Notes: generated by a model not told the origin, from the letters alone. 64,000 nt of DNA from Candidatus Nanopelagicales bacterium (GCA_018401415.1 JAGYKV010000018.1:328921-392920); one strand, 5' to 3'. Counted from the stretch's first letter, positions 1 through 7,775 are shown. Made by a program: numbers and translations.

Positions 1-634
1 TGTAGTCGTGAACCCTTCCGTGGACATCCGTCCCCGATTCTTCGCCAATAGCCCTCAGTACATCGAAGATATCGTCCCGATACTTCGCCATGGTTTCCAG
101 GAATAGTCCAAGCGGTGGTTTTGGCGGCCACGCCAACACCGCCGCAATGCCCACGACGCCACCGATGCCGACGTCAAGTACCCGCCACAGATCCTGTTCC
201 ATGGAGTTCGGCCCAATGGACAGCACGAATATCACCGCAATAGGAATTTGGATCTGACCGCCAAATGAAAATGGCAAGAGTCGCGCAATGACAAGTGAGA
301 TCACCAGTCCAAGACCGAATGTCCACCATGAAAGCCCGAGCAGGTTCACCCAAATCGATGCGCCCAGAACTCCAACGCCAGTGCCCAGAACGCGTTGTGC
401 GGAGATTCCCAATGTTGACCACGGTGATGTTTGAACCACAAGCAGAGTGGTGATGGGAGCAAAGATCCCTAGGGTGCTCTGGGACAGATTGGTTGCAATC
501 AACCACGCAATGGTTGCCGCGATGGCGACTCGGGCAATGTGTTTATATGAACCGATCCCGGAGGGTCGAATTTTCAGCGCACCACCGAAACTATCGCCGG
601 GGAGAAGATCACCAAAAACTCGGTCCGTTGCCAC
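1..634 (-). CDS. FUSC-family membrane protein (aromatic acid exporter-like), partial
   Basis: The reading frame is open from the GTG at 634 down to the window edge, so the C-terminus is missing (211 codons present). The translation begins MATDRVFGDLLPG, then carries several hydrophobic segments (HIARVAIAATIAWLIATNL, a stretch around VLGTGVGVLGASIW, then LGLVISLVIARLLPF) and a conserved-looking GGxxGIAAVLAWPP turn before a soluble part. This pattern fits the FUSC/ArAE membrane domain found in efflux or envelope proteins. The start is supported by a TATGCT box at 646-641 exactly six bases before GTG, the leaderless arrangement used throughout this window. It is divergent from the lipase gene. 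The substrate is unknown. Confidence 0.7.
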   Translation of the reverse strand, partial: MATDRVFGDLLPGDSFGGALKIRPSGIGSYKHIARVAIAATIAWLIATNLSQSTLGIFAPITTLLVVQTSPWSTLGISAQRVLGTGVGVLGASIWVNLLGLSWWTFGLGLVISLVIARLLPFSFGGQIQIPIAVIFVLSIGPNSMEQDLWRVLDVGIGGVVGIAAVLAWPPKPPLGLFLETMAKYRDDIFDVLRAIGEESGTDVHGRVHDY

Positions 635-716
635 ATATGCAGCATAACTAGGTTAAACGGGTGGCCGAATCAACATTGATGGCATCGGTGCCATTTTGGT
701 GGACTAGATTGAGCAA

Positions 717-1967
717 ATGCGAATCGGCAGAGTCATTGGATTTATTGTTCTTGGAGCGATCTCAGCAGGTGTCTTGTATGGCATTGCACTTGTCGGTTCA
801 AGCTGGGAGAGCGGACGCGAGCGGCAGATCAGCCTCGACCCGTTCTACACACCACCGAATCCAATTCCAGACGAACTGGGCACGGTTATTCGAACCGAGC
901 CTCTGGGCATTACCGTGGACGGTGGCACGGCGGAGCGAATTCTCTATGTCTCCGAACGACCTGACGGAACCCGTGCCGTTTCCGGCGGCATGATCTTCAT
1001 TCCCACCCTCCCCGCCCCCACGGAAGGTCGACCCGTTGTCGCATGGGAGCACGGAACCCTCGGAATGGGCGATGCTTGCGTGCCATCGAGATCCACCAAT
1101 CCGATAGGGGACATGACGACATTTATTGGCCCCATGCTCAAGCAGGGATGGGTTGTCGTGGCAACCGACTATGTAGGGCTGGGGACACCTGGGCCCAATC
1201 AATATCTGATCGCCCAGTCTGAGGTGCGTGATGTTGTGAATGCTGTTCGGGCGGCACGCAATATTCCCGAGGCTGAGGCGAGTAATCGTTATGCCACGTT
1301 CGGACATTCCCAGGGTGGGCACGCATCTATTTGGACGGGGCACTTGGGACCGGAATTCGCACCGGAACTGGAACTCATGGGTGTTGCCGCCGCGGCACCT
1401 GCGTTGAACTTGTCGGATATTGCTTCGGCGCAGTGGGATACCGCCGTCGGCTGGGTCATTGGCTCGGATCTCATTGAGTCTTGGCCCACCTACTATTCAG
1501 ATTTACCGGTGGACGCTGTCCTTACCACAGCTGGGCGTGATGCCAGCCAGCGATTGGCCGCCGAGTGCATTAAGGAATCAGGTCTTGAAGCATTGGCCCG
1601 TGAGAAGTTTGGTCAGCAGATTTTCGCATTCGATCCACTGACGAATGTGCAGTGGCGCGATTCCATGTTGGCGCAGACGCCCCCACCCATGCCGGTGGAC
1701 ATGCCGGTATTCATTGCGCAGGGGACAGCCGACGAAATAGTCCTCCCCTGGCCGAATTCCATCATTCAACAAAAGTGGTGCGATGCCGGATCAACCATCA
1801 GCATGCTGTGGATGGGCGATGTCAACCACGAAGATGCCGCCCACGTTTCCGGCCCGGCAGCGGTGGATTGGATTGCCGATCGTTTCGCCGGCCGTCCTGC
1901 CGGGCGTTCCTGCGATGTCCCGCCACCGATTGCGCCGGTGAACCCAGCGCAACCGTCAGCATCATGA
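717..1967 (+). CDS. Secreted or membrane-anchored lipase (secretory lipase family)
   Basis: A 416-residue alpha/beta hydrolase with an N-terminal hydrophobic segment (residues 5-25) acting as signal or anchor. The nucleophile elbow GHSQGG lies at about 196-201 with Ser198. A conserved-looking WEHGTLG sits near 110, an Asp-containing AQGTADEIV stretch near 340 and a His-containing NHEDAAH near 370 complete a likely Ser-Asp-His triad. The length and motif order match the LIP-type secretory lipases that hydrolyse triacylglycerols or other esters outside the membrane. The start follows TAGATT (705-710) by six bases, so the mRNA is probably leaderless. The gene is monocistronic between a divergent FUSC gene and a TA module. 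The precise substrate cannot be told. Confidence 0.8.
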   Translation: MRIGRVIGFIVLGAISAGVLYGIALVGSSWESGRERQISLDPFYTPPNPIPDELGTVIRTEPLGITVDGGTAERILYVSERPDGTRAVSGGMIFIPTLPAPTEGRPVVAWEHGTLGMGDACVPSRSTNPIGDMTTFIGPMLKQGWVVVATDYVGLGTPGPNQYLIAQSEVRDVVNAVRAARNIPEAEASNRYATFGHSQGGHASIWTGHLGPEFAPELELMGVAAAAPALNLSDIASAQWDTAVGWVIGSDLIESWPTYYSDLPVDAVLTTAGRDASQRLAAECIKESGLEALAREKFGQQIFAFDPLTNVQWRDSMLAQTPPPMPVDMPVFIAQGTADEIVLPWPNSIIQQKWCDAGSTISMLWMGDVNHEDAAHVSGPAAVDWIADRFAGRPAGRSCDVPPPIAPVNPAQPSAS

Positions 1968-1980
1968 GGTTTCACCCACC

Positions 1981-2010
1981 GTGATGTTTTGATGCTGTGA
2001 TGTTTTGATG
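1981..2010. repeat. Two direct copies of a 14-bp motif upstream of vapBC
   Basis: The 14-mer GTGATGTTTTGATG occurs at 1981-1994 and again at 1997-2010, a 16-bp period, ending at the -10 box (TATGGT, 2012-2017) of the following antitoxin gene. Placement suggests a binding site for the VapBC complex. That role is inferred from position only. Confidence 0.5.
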
Positions 2011-2023
2011 TTATGGTATGTCC

Positions 2024-2236
2024 ATGCGTACCACACTTGATATTGACGATCGGGTGTTGGCGGTGGCCCGCACCCTCAGTGCTGAAACCGGCCTTTCACT
2101 GGGAGCAGCGGTGTCGGAATTGGCCAGGCGCGGTTTGAGGTATCGGGTTGTGGATGACGGTTTGCCGAGTTTTGTCGTATCACCGGATACTCCTCCCATG
2201 ACGCCCGACATTGTTCGTGAAGCCCTTTCGGAATGA
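2024..2236 (+). CDS. VapB-type antitoxin (ribbon-helix-helix)
   Basis: A 70-residue protein starting MRTTLDIDDRVL, the beta-strand typical of RHH DNA-binding antitoxins, followed by two helices (ARTLSAETGLSLGAAVSELARRGL) and a charged tail that would wrap the toxin. An ATG at 2018 is also in frame, but TATGGT at 2012-2017 lies six bases before ATG 2024, which favours 2024. The stop overlaps the toxin start (ATGA), so the two are translationally coupled. It should neutralise the adjacent PIN toxin and repress its own promoter. Confidence 0.8.
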   Translation: MRTTLDIDDRVLAVARTLSAETGLSLGAAVSELARRGLRYRVVDDGLPSFVVSPDTPPMTPDIVREALSE

Positions 2237-2664
2237 CTCACCTTCTGGATGTCAATGTTTTGATCGCGCTGGTGTGGCCTAATCACGTCCATCATCGAGC
2301 TGCGCGTCAGTGGTTCTTCGAATTCCATGAACAAGGTTGGGCAACCTGTCCGGTCACCGAGTCGGGGTTCATTCGTGTCTCGAGTAATCAGCGAGTAACG
2401 CCTGAGGCGCGAACTCCCGCAGAGGCGGCTCATTTACTGGAGTTGTTGTGCTCCCGATCAGGACATACATTTTTGGGTGACAGCGTCCGATTCACCAAGC
2501 ATCTGCAGACCTTCGAGCAGATTTCTCTGACGAGTGCTCAGGTGAGCGACCTTCACTTGATCTTCCTTGCATCCGGAGCGGGGGCGACCTTCGTGACCTT
2601 TGATCGAGGCGCTGCCTCAATGGCTATGATTCTTGAGAGCCCCCATCTGCTTCTGTCTCTGTAG
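2233..2664 (+). CDS. VapC-type PIN-domain ribonuclease toxin
   Basis: A 143-residue PIN protein with the acidic catalytic set visible: Asp in LLDVNVLIAL (near residue 6), Glu in ESGFIRV (near 42), and an Asp in FVTFDRG (near 124). These residues normally coordinate Mg2+ for RNA cleavage. It overlaps the antitoxin by four bases. No frame damage is seen, unlike the two following TA toxins, so this module is probably functional. Confidence 0.85.
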   Translation: MTHLLDVNVLIALVWPNHVHHRAARQWFFEFHEQGWATCPVTESGFIRVSSNQRVTPEARTPAEAAHLLELLCSRSGHTFLGDSVRFTKHLQTFEQISLTSAQVSDLHLIFLASGAGATFVTFDRGAASMAMILESPHLLLSL

Positions 2665-2843
2665 TCTGAGTGTCGTAGCTTCGCCTCGCACTTGGTTCAG
2701 CACTACCGCGTAAGTTTCACTCTCCGGATCGATTAATTTGAAGCGTTCAAGGTCTGCAATCCCGAGCGCCCATAACCGACGTGCGCTAGAGCGATGAGTG
2801 AGTCGCCTAGCAAGTGATTACAGATGGGCCTGGGTAGCTGTCC

Positions 2844-3917
2844 GTGCCACACTTCTGCAATGGGTGGATACGAAACTCCGTGAACTCGATTGAATTGCGC
2901 GACGTCGATGTAGTAGTCATTGGTGCAGGCATCAGCGGTCTGGCAGTCGCGGACGAATTGATCCGTTCAGGCCTCTCCGTCACCGTGTTGGAAGCTCGTG
3001 ATCGCGTAGGTGGGCGACTTCTTGGATCACCCCTCGACCTAGGTGCCTCGTGGTTTTGGCCGGGAGAGCAACGAGTTCTGACACTGGCCCAACGGCTTGG
3101 AGTGGAGACATTTGAGCAGTGTCGAACTGGTGATGCACTCATTGATGAACTCGCAGGTGTGCAGCGGTATCCAGGTAACCCCATTGATGTTCCTTCGTAT
3201 CGTGTTGTTGGTGGAACCTCTGCATTAGCTACTGCTCTTGCTGCAGAGTTACCTCCCGAGACGATTCACCTTCAGCAGCCGGTGCATGAGATCACCGCTG
3301 ATTTACGCATTGCAACTCCTGATCAACTGTGGCAAGCGAGCCACGTGGTCATTGCGCTACCACCAGCGTTAGCGGTTCAGGCAATAGCACTGCCGCGTGA
3401 ACTCCCCACCGAACTCATTGACGTTGCTGCCCGCACCCCGGTGTGGATGGGTGATTCGGTCAAGGTTGTCGCTCACTTTGAAGAACCTTTTTGGCGCAAA
3501 GAAGGTTTAGCAGGCGCTGCTATCAGCAGGCGCGGACCGCTTGGCGAACTGCACGACATGTCCGGGCCAAATGGTGAACCTGCCGCCCTGTTTGGGTTCG
3601 CCCGCGCTGCATCCATGCATCCTGACATTAAGACGGATATTCGCGAACAACTTATTCGCATGTTCGGCCCACAAGCAGCAAATTCCACACAGCTACTTGT
3701 TCACGATTGGAGCAAGGAGCGGTGGACAACACCACCAAGCACCGGCGGACTTCCCGATTACGCAATGTTCGGCCACCCGGTGTTCCAAAAGCCGGCCATC
3801 GAAGGCCGATTGCACTGGTCATCTACTGAAACCGCACGCACTTACGCAGGTCATATTGAAGGCGCATTGGAAGCGGCCGAGCGAACCGTCGTTTCGATCT
3901 TGGGTAATCGTACATAG
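2844..3917 (+). CDS. FAD-dependent amine oxidase family protein
   Basis: Residues 22-60 form a Rossmann FAD-binding motif (VVIGAGISGLAVADE followed by LEARDRVGGR), the signature of flavin monoamine oxidases. A C-terminal region (GRLHWSSTETARTYAGHIEGA) matches the FAD/substrate contact strand and covalent-flavin region of the family. At 357 residues it is shorter than monoamine oxidases (about 450), mostly in the substrate domain. An in-frame GTG at 2880 is an alternative start, and residues before it do not look conserved. It probably oxidises an amine to an aldehyde with H2O2 release; the substrate is unknown. Confidence 0.8.
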   Translation: MPHFCNGWIRNSVNSIELRDVDVVVIGAGISGLAVADELIRSGLSVTVLEARDRVGGRLLGSPLDLGASWFWPGEQRVLTLAQRLGVETFEQCRTGDALIDELAGVQRYPGNPIDVPSYRVVGGTSALATALAAELPPETIHLQQPVHEITADLRIATPDQLWQASHVVIALPPALAVQAIALPRELPTELIDVAARTPVWMGDSVKVVAHFEEPFWRKEGLAGAAISRRGPLGELHDMSGPNGEPAALFGFARAASMHPDIKTDIREQLIRMFGPQAANSTQLLVHDWSKERWTTPPSTGGLPDYAMFGHPVFQKPAIEGRLHWSSTETARTYAGHIEGALEAAERTVVSILGNRT

Positions 3918-3925
3918 AAGTGGGC

Positions 3926-3990
3926 GAGCCTCCGGTCAGGATTGAACTGAAAACCTGCCGCTTACAAGGCGGTAGGTCCACTCAACCACT
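3926..3990 (-). pseudogene. tRNA-Thr remnant (3' half duplicate, possible attachment-site scar)
   Basis: On the minus strand this stretch repeats the T-arm, acceptor 3' strand and anticodon arm (TGT anticodon) of the intact tRNA-Thr gene 616 bp away. About 25 bases are identical at the 3' end, with scattered changes further in. The D-arm and the 5' acceptor strand are degenerate and cannot pair, so it is not a functional tRNA. The two copies bracket the higBA module in the same orientation, which is the footprint expected when an element recombines into a tRNA 3' end. Confidence 0.7.
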
Positions 3991-3991
3991 A

Positions 3992-4022
3992 TTGAATTGC
4001 GTGTTGCGCAATGTGGTACACT
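3992..4022 (+). promoter_or_regulatory. higBA promoter with palindromic operator
   Basis: An inverted repeat ATTGCG-N5-CGCAAT (3996-4012) sits between a weak -35 (TTGAAT, 3992-3997) and a -10 TACACT (4017-4022), six bases before the GTG of higB. The position is right for HigA autorepression. The operator role is inferred. Confidence 0.55.
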
Positions 4023-4028
4023 CGGATC

Positions 4029-4221
4029 GTGATCAAGTCTTTTAAGCACAAAGGCTTGCGCACTTTGTTTGAATCAGGAAAAGCATCCGGGTTACCGGCT
4101 CCACCCCCTTAAGGGTGGAAACGTTGGGCGGTGGTCAATCACCGTCAACGGGAATTGGAGATTGACATTCGAATTTCGTGACGGAAATGCGTATGTCTTG
4201 GATTATGAGGACTACCACTGA
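4029..4221 (+). pseudogene. higB: higB toxin with internal deletion and frameshift
   Basis: The first frame gives VIKSFKHKGLRTLFESGKASG, the N-terminus of a HigB/RelE-fold mRNA interferase, and stops at 4110-4112. From about 4090 a different frame gives GYRLHPLKG, then GRWSITVNGNWRLTFEF and DYEDYH, the family's C-terminal half, ending at 4219-4221. HigB is normally about 92 residues, so roughly 26-30 central residues (a helix and loop) are missing and the join changes frame. A single-base sequencing error cannot explain this: it is a real deletion. The antitoxin gene beginning at 4221 is intact. The toxin should be inactive. Confidence 0.8.
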
Positions 4222-4526
4222 TGACTGAACTTAAGCCCATGCATAACCCGCCCCATCCCGGTGAGTTCATCTCGGAGGTCTATCTCGAACCATTCGGGGT
4301 TAGCGGCAGGGAACTGGCCCAGAAACTAGACGTCGCCGCCTCGACCTTAAGTCGGATCCTTTCCGGCATTAGCCGAGTGACACCCGAGATGGCGCTTCGT
4401 CTTTCCAAGTCACTTGGGCGTTCCCCGGAGAGCTGGCTGGCCATGCAGGATGCGCACGATCTTTGGCAGGCGCGAAAGCAGGTGGACCTTCGCCGGGTCA
4501 CTCGCCTGAAGCTCGCCTCGGCCTAG
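4221..4526 (+). CDS. higA: HigA-family antitoxin
   Basis: A 101-residue XRE-type protein with the family opening (MHNPPHPGEFISEVYLEPFGVS) and a helix-turn-helix (ELAQKLDVAASTLSRILSG) at about 30-50. The SPESWLAMQDAHDLW motif at about 70-85 is characteristic of HigA/VapI antitoxins. It starts within the higB stop codon (TGATGA). Because the partner toxin is deleted, it is now an orphan that may persist as a repressor or as protection against related HigB toxins. Confidence 0.85.
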   Translation: MTELKPMHNPPHPGEFISEVYLEPFGVSGRELAQKLDVAASTLSRILSGISRVTPEMALRLSKSLGRSPESWLAMQDAHDLWQARKQVDLRRVTRLKLASA

Positions 4527-4539
4527 CGTGGACGTTCGC

Positions 4540-4614
4540 TGGAGCCTCCGGTCAGGATTGAACTGACGACCTACCGCTTACAAGGCGGTTGCTCTACCAC
4601 TGAGCTACAGAGGC
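4540..4614 (-). tRNA. tRNA-Thr (anticodon TGT), CCA encoded
   Basis: The minus strand folds as a cloverleaf. The acceptor pairs GCCTCTG with the 3' strand before the discriminator, the D-arm contains AGCTCAGTGGTAGAGCA, the anticodon stem is ACCGC/GCGGT with loop CTTGTAA, and the T-loop is TTCAATC. The anticodon is TGT (plus-strand ACA at 4580-4582), which reads ACA threonine. The terminal CCA is encoded (TGG at 4540-4542). Its 3' half is duplicated at 3926-3990. Confidence 0.92.
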
Positions 4615-4711
4615 GAAATAACGCAAAGGTGAGCATACCCATTCATGGGTGCACCCTTCGATCGGCGGTGGTCGGATCGATGGCCATGCACTTCATGTAT
4701 GAGGTGGACTT

Positions 4712-5185
4712 ATGAGCCTATTGAGTTGCGCTGAAGCTGCTAAAGAGTCAGAGTCTGTGTCTCGATTGCGCAGGGCGGTTGCCATCAGGGCTCTGATCGC
4801 ACTGGGCAATACCCAGCAATCAGTGGCTGACTCCATGGGTATTAGTCAACCCGCTGTCAGTCAATTACTAAAGAGTTCGCACCGCATTGAAGAACTCAAC
4901 TCCCAGGAAGCAATGAACGTTGCCTCTCCCATTGTGAAGGAAGTTGCTCACGCACTGGGCTTCAGAGATATTGCCGTATTTGGATCAGTTGCTCGCGGAA
5001 CGGCTCATAAAGAATCTGATGTGGATTTCTTGGTTCAACCACCGCGCGGGGCCCAGATCCGAGAGCTCGTGGAATTTCGTGATCTCCTAGGTGAAGTCTT
5101 AGGCCGAGAAGTCGACGTCATTACCTATGGTGCGCTCAAGGCCGAGTTGGACTCTGATATTCGTCGCGAAGCAGTACTTTTGTGA
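4712..5185 (+). CDS. MNT-type nucleotidyltransferase antitoxin with N-terminal HTH
   Basis: A 157-residue protein with an N-terminal helix-turn-helix (NTQQSVADSMGISQPAVSQL, residues 33-52). It is followed by a minimal nucleotidyltransferase domain whose active-site signature is VFGSVARG, then SDVDF (about residues 89-110). In MNT/HEPN modules this enzyme AMPylates the HEPN toxin near its RX4-6HXY motif and silences it. It overlaps the next reading frame by one base (TGATG). The catalytic residues are complete. Confidence 0.85.
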   Translation: MSLLSCAEAAKESESVSRLRRAVAIRALIALGNTQQSVADSMGISQPAVSQLLKSSHRIEELNSQEAMNVASPIVKEVAHALGFRDIAVFGSVARGTAHKESDVDFLVQPPRGAQIRELVEFRDLLGEVLGREVDVITYGALKAELDSDIRREAVLL

Positions 5186-5443
5186 TGGATCGAGGCTCGC
5201 TAATAAGCTCATGCACTTGCAGGGATTGGTGAGATTGCGCGGCGCATGACTCAGAAAGGAATTGAGCCACCGAATTCCGTAGCGTGGGCAGATGCCGTGG
5301 CGAATCGAAATTGGGTAATTCATCAATACGATGAAATCGATCGCGAAGTCACATGGAACGCATTGAGCATTTCAGTCCTCGAGTGGAGAGTGCTTTTCGA
5401 TTCGGAATTTGCTGCTGCTCGTGATTTCCTAAATGAGGATTGA
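5185..5443 (+). pseudogene. HEPN (HepT/DUF86) toxin with internal deletion and frameshift
   Basis: The ATG at 5185 opens MDRGSLIS, a typical HepT start, and soon hits a stop. From about 5209 another frame reads HALAGIGEIARRM and runs to a stop at 5443. It includes NRNWVIHQYDEID, the RX4HXY RNase motif. Complete HepT proteins have about 30-40 residues of helix between these parts; they are absent here. The C-terminal 65 residues could still be made from ATG 5246, but without the first helices the HEPN fold is unlikely. The partner antitoxin is intact. Confidence 0.75.
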
Positions 5444-5452
5444 GGAATCTTT

Positions 5453-5503
5453 ATGTTCACTGCGAGATACGAAAAGCACGTATTTATCTCCTAGGTGTTC
5501 ATG
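5453..5503 (+). repeat. Duplicated 5' end of the downstream oxidoreductase gene (scar)
   Basis: ATG at 5453 begins MFTARYEKH, then a stop. This matches MKTARYEKH at the start of the oxidoreductase at 6813. Bases 5459-5480 are identical to 6819-6840, with partial identity for another 23 bases, at a constant offset of 1360 bp. The pair flanks the nucleotidyltransferase/HTH module, as if that module was inserted with duplication of host sequence. Confidence 0.75.
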
Positions 5504-5618
5504 CACGGGGAGGTAGAGACACTGAACCCCTAGCACCCCACAATTGAGCGTATTGTGCGCGACTTCTAGCGGACCCTTGGACAGTTATTTGCACTGCGGA
5601 AAGAGGCTTTCCACTCAA

Positions 5619-5640
5619 ATATTATCATATATGATAATAT
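5619..5640. promoter_or_regulatory. Perfect 22-bp palindrome overlapping a -10 box
   Basis: An AT-only core palindrome with arms ATATTATCATA and TATGATAATAT. Its last six bases, TAATAT (5635-5640), lie exactly six bases before ATG 5647 and probably are the -10 box of a leaderless promoter. It is a strong candidate operator for the HTH antitoxin encoded second in the module. Confidence 0.75.
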
Positions 5641-5646
5641 CTCCTC

Positions 5647-6366
5647 ATGGATATATCTCCTCGTGGCGGTGCGAGTGAGGTCTTGGCCACGGTGCTTGCG
5701 TCAGCCGGCCGACTGCAGGAGTTGGTTCCAGATGCCGTACTGGTCGGTGGCACCGCCGCTGCGCTGTATGCAGGTCACCGCGAGTCCTTCGATCATGATT
5801 TCGATCATGATCATGTGGTCGCGGATCTGGAGAAGAGGTACGCGGACATCCTTGAAGCGGTAGAAGCTTCCGACGGTTGGGCAACTTCTGTCAGGGCCTC
5901 GCAACCTCCATTGACAATCCTGGGCTCCTTAAACGGGGTGGAAGCGGGACTGCGTCAGATGCGCCGGATCCGCCCCCTCGAAGTGATTCGCTTCGAGATT
6001 GATCAAGACACATCAGTTGTGATACCCACCGCTGAGGAAATGTTGCGGGTCAAGTCGTACCTCGTTGTGCAACGAAACTATGTGCGCGATTACCTAGATG
6101 TAGCCGCGCTATCAGACCTCATGGGTCTTGACATGGCTACCCAAGCATTGCGTGAAGTAGATGACTATTACTCCGATCGCTCCGAGGAGAAAGGTTCCGT
6201 GCTCACAGCACTTGTTGAGAGATTGGCCTTGCCGTTACCCCGTGATTCGGCCGTCATCGACGAACTGCCTCGCTACAAGGAACTGCAGCCGCAATGGCAT
6301 GAGTGGCAGTCGGTGGTCCATCAATGTCAGCAGCTTGCTTTGCGTCTGGCTGGTGTTATCTCATGA
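5647..6366 (+). CDS. AbiEii-like nucleotidyltransferase (putative toxin)
   Basis: A 239-residue protein with a nucleotidyltransferase motif LVGGTAAALYAGHRESFDHDFDHD split as GGTAAALYAG and FDHDFDHD at about residues 32-57, the G-G-T/S...DxD signature. A later conserved-looking VVIPTAEEMLRVKSYLVVQRNYVRDYLD helix matches the KxxA-type region of AbiEii/AbiGii relatives. It is followed, with a four-base ATGA overlap, by an HTH protein, the usual layout of this toxin-antitoxin class, though here the toxin comes first. Its RNA or nucleotide target is not predictable. Confidence 0.7.
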   Translation: MDISPRGGASEVLATVLASAGRLQELVPDAVLVGGTAAALYAGHRESFDHDFDHDHVVADLEKRYADILEAVEASDGWATSVRASQPPLTILGSLNGVEAGLRQMRRIRPLEVIRFEIDQDTSVVIPTAEEMLRVKSYLVVQRNYVRDYLDVAALSDLMGLDMATQALREVDDYYSDRSEEKGSVLTALVERLALPLPRDSAVIDELPRYKELQPQWHEWQSVVHQCQQLALRLAGVIS

Positions 6367-6803
6367 CTTTAACTTTCAGGAATGTCGATGCATCACCCTC
6401 TGATCCGGTAGCGACTTGGCCTTATGAAGCACTGGTCACTGCGATTGAGAGGGGGTTCGTCCAAGATTGGAAACCAATTTTCGAGAATGTCAGTGCGGAG
6501 CCGTGGGGGAATGTCGCACGGAGCATTGAAAAGTACCTTTCTTATTCCGAAAGTGGAGGTGTTCCGACGCTGTTCTCACTCGCAGTTGAGATATCTCGCA
6601 AGAACCTGGAATCGCGAGAGAAAGAAGAAGTTGCCCGTCGCGTGCGAGAGGCGATAGCTGGCTCAGGGTTAACAGCAGCGGAGTTTGCCACCAGAGTAGG
6701 CACATCTGCATCACGCCTCAGCACTTATGCAACGGGCACCGTGACGCCCTCCGCCCACATGCTATTGCGCATTGAAGCTGCATCCTCTTCGAAAACGGAG
6801 TAA
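6363..6803 (+). CDS. HTH antitoxin/regulator paired with the nucleotidyltransferase
   Basis: A 146-residue protein. The N-terminal 100 residues are unfamiliar (MTLTFRNVDASPSD, then helical). The C-terminal part contains a helix-turn-helix, LTAAEFATRVGTSASRLSTYATG, around 103-125. The start chosen is ATG 6363, overlapping the stop of the preceding gene. Probably binds the palindrome at 5619-5640 and neutralises the nucleotidyltransferase. Nothing looks broken. Confidence 0.65.
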   Translation: MTLTFRNVDASPSDPVATWPYEALVTAIERGFVQDWKPIFENVSAEPWGNVARSIEKYLSYSESGGVPTLFSLAVEISRKNLESREKEEVARRVREAIAGSGLTAAEFATRVGTSASRLSTYATGTVTPSAHMLLRIEAASSSKTE

Positions 6804-6812
6804 TTTTCACCC

Positions 6813-7775
6813 ATGAAAACTGCGAGATACGAAAAGCACGGACCTGCCTCCGAGGTGTTCATTCTCGGTGATGTTGAAACCCCACACCCTGGTGCCGGGC
6901 AGGTGAGAGTGAAGATTGCTTTTTCCGGAATCAACCCGACAGACGTCAAGAGTCGTGCCGGTGCGGTGGCTTCGGTGATCAATGAATTCCAGATCCCGCA
7001 TCACGATGGATCCGGTGTGATTGACGCAGTCGGTGATGGTGTTGATCCGACTCGCATTGGTGAACGCGTGTGGCTGATGCTGGCGGCAAAAGGAAGTAGA
7101 TACGGAACCGCGGCCGAGTACTGCATTGTGGATTCCGCATTGGCTCGGCAACTCCCGGACTCCGCCACTTTGGAGTTGGGAGCGACATTAGGCGTGCCAG
7201 CGGTCACCGCGGCATATTGCTTATTCTCCGACGGACCCATCCACGGTCAAAACGTTTTGGTTACCGGAGGAGCAGGTGCCGTAGGTCGCTGCGCAATTGA
7301 GTTGGCCAAGTGGGGTGGTGCTCGCGTTTACACAACGGTCAGTAGTGACAGCAAAGCGGCGGTAGCGCTAGCCGCCGGTGCAGATGTTGTGAGCAACTAC
7401 TTGGTAGACGATGTCACTACTGAACTCAGTGACATAGAAATCAATCGAGTTATAGAGGTGAATCTCGCCGCTAATCTTGAAAACGATATTGCCATTGCCC
7501 GACCCGGAATCAAGATTGTTTCTTATGCTGCCGATGGCCCTGATCCAGTTCTCCCACGGCGAGCGCTCATGACGGCGGGGGTCACCATTGAATTCATGCT
7601 GCTATTCACGGTGAATCCTGGCAAGTTCACTCAGGCAGTTGAACTCACCGAAAAAGCCCTGGCGGCAGGCGCTCTTACTAAACCCCCCACTCGCGTTCTC
7701 CCTCTCTCGGAGATTGCGCGCGCGCATGAGTTGGTTGAAGGTAAGTCGGCCGATCGGATCCTTGTAGAACTCTGA
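6813..7775 (+). CDS. NAD(P)H:quinone oxidoreductase, zinc-free MDR family
   Basis: A 320-residue medium-chain dehydrogenase/reductase with the GroES-like N-terminus (residues 1-120, including SGINPTDVKSRAG) and a nucleotide-binding motif VLVTGGAGAVGRCAIELAK at about 145-165. No zinc-ligand cysteines occur at the catalytic positions, as in quinone reductases (QOR/zeta-crystallin). The first codons are duplicated at 5453-5503. It lies nine bases after the HTH gene, so it may be transcribed from the TA module promoter since the insertion. Confidence 0.85.
   Translation: MKTARYEKHGPASEVFILGDVETPHPGAGQVRVKIAFSGINPTDVKSRAGAVASVINEFQIPHHDGSGVIDAVGDGVDPTRIGERVWLMLAAKGSRYGTAAEYCIVDSALARQLPDSATLELGATLGVPAVTAAYCLFSDGPIHGQNVLVTGGAGAVGRCAIELAKWGGARVYTTVSSDSKAAVALAAGADVVSNYLVDDVTTELSDIEINRVIEVNLAANLENDIAIARPGIKIVSYAADGPDPVLPRRALMTAGVTIEFMLLFTVNPGKFTQAVELTEKALAAGALTKPPTRVLPLSEIARAHELVEGKSADRILVEL

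Noticed and set aside
3926..3990. A second functional tRNA-Thr
   Set aside because: The 5' acceptor strand and D-arm cannot pair with the conserved 3' half.
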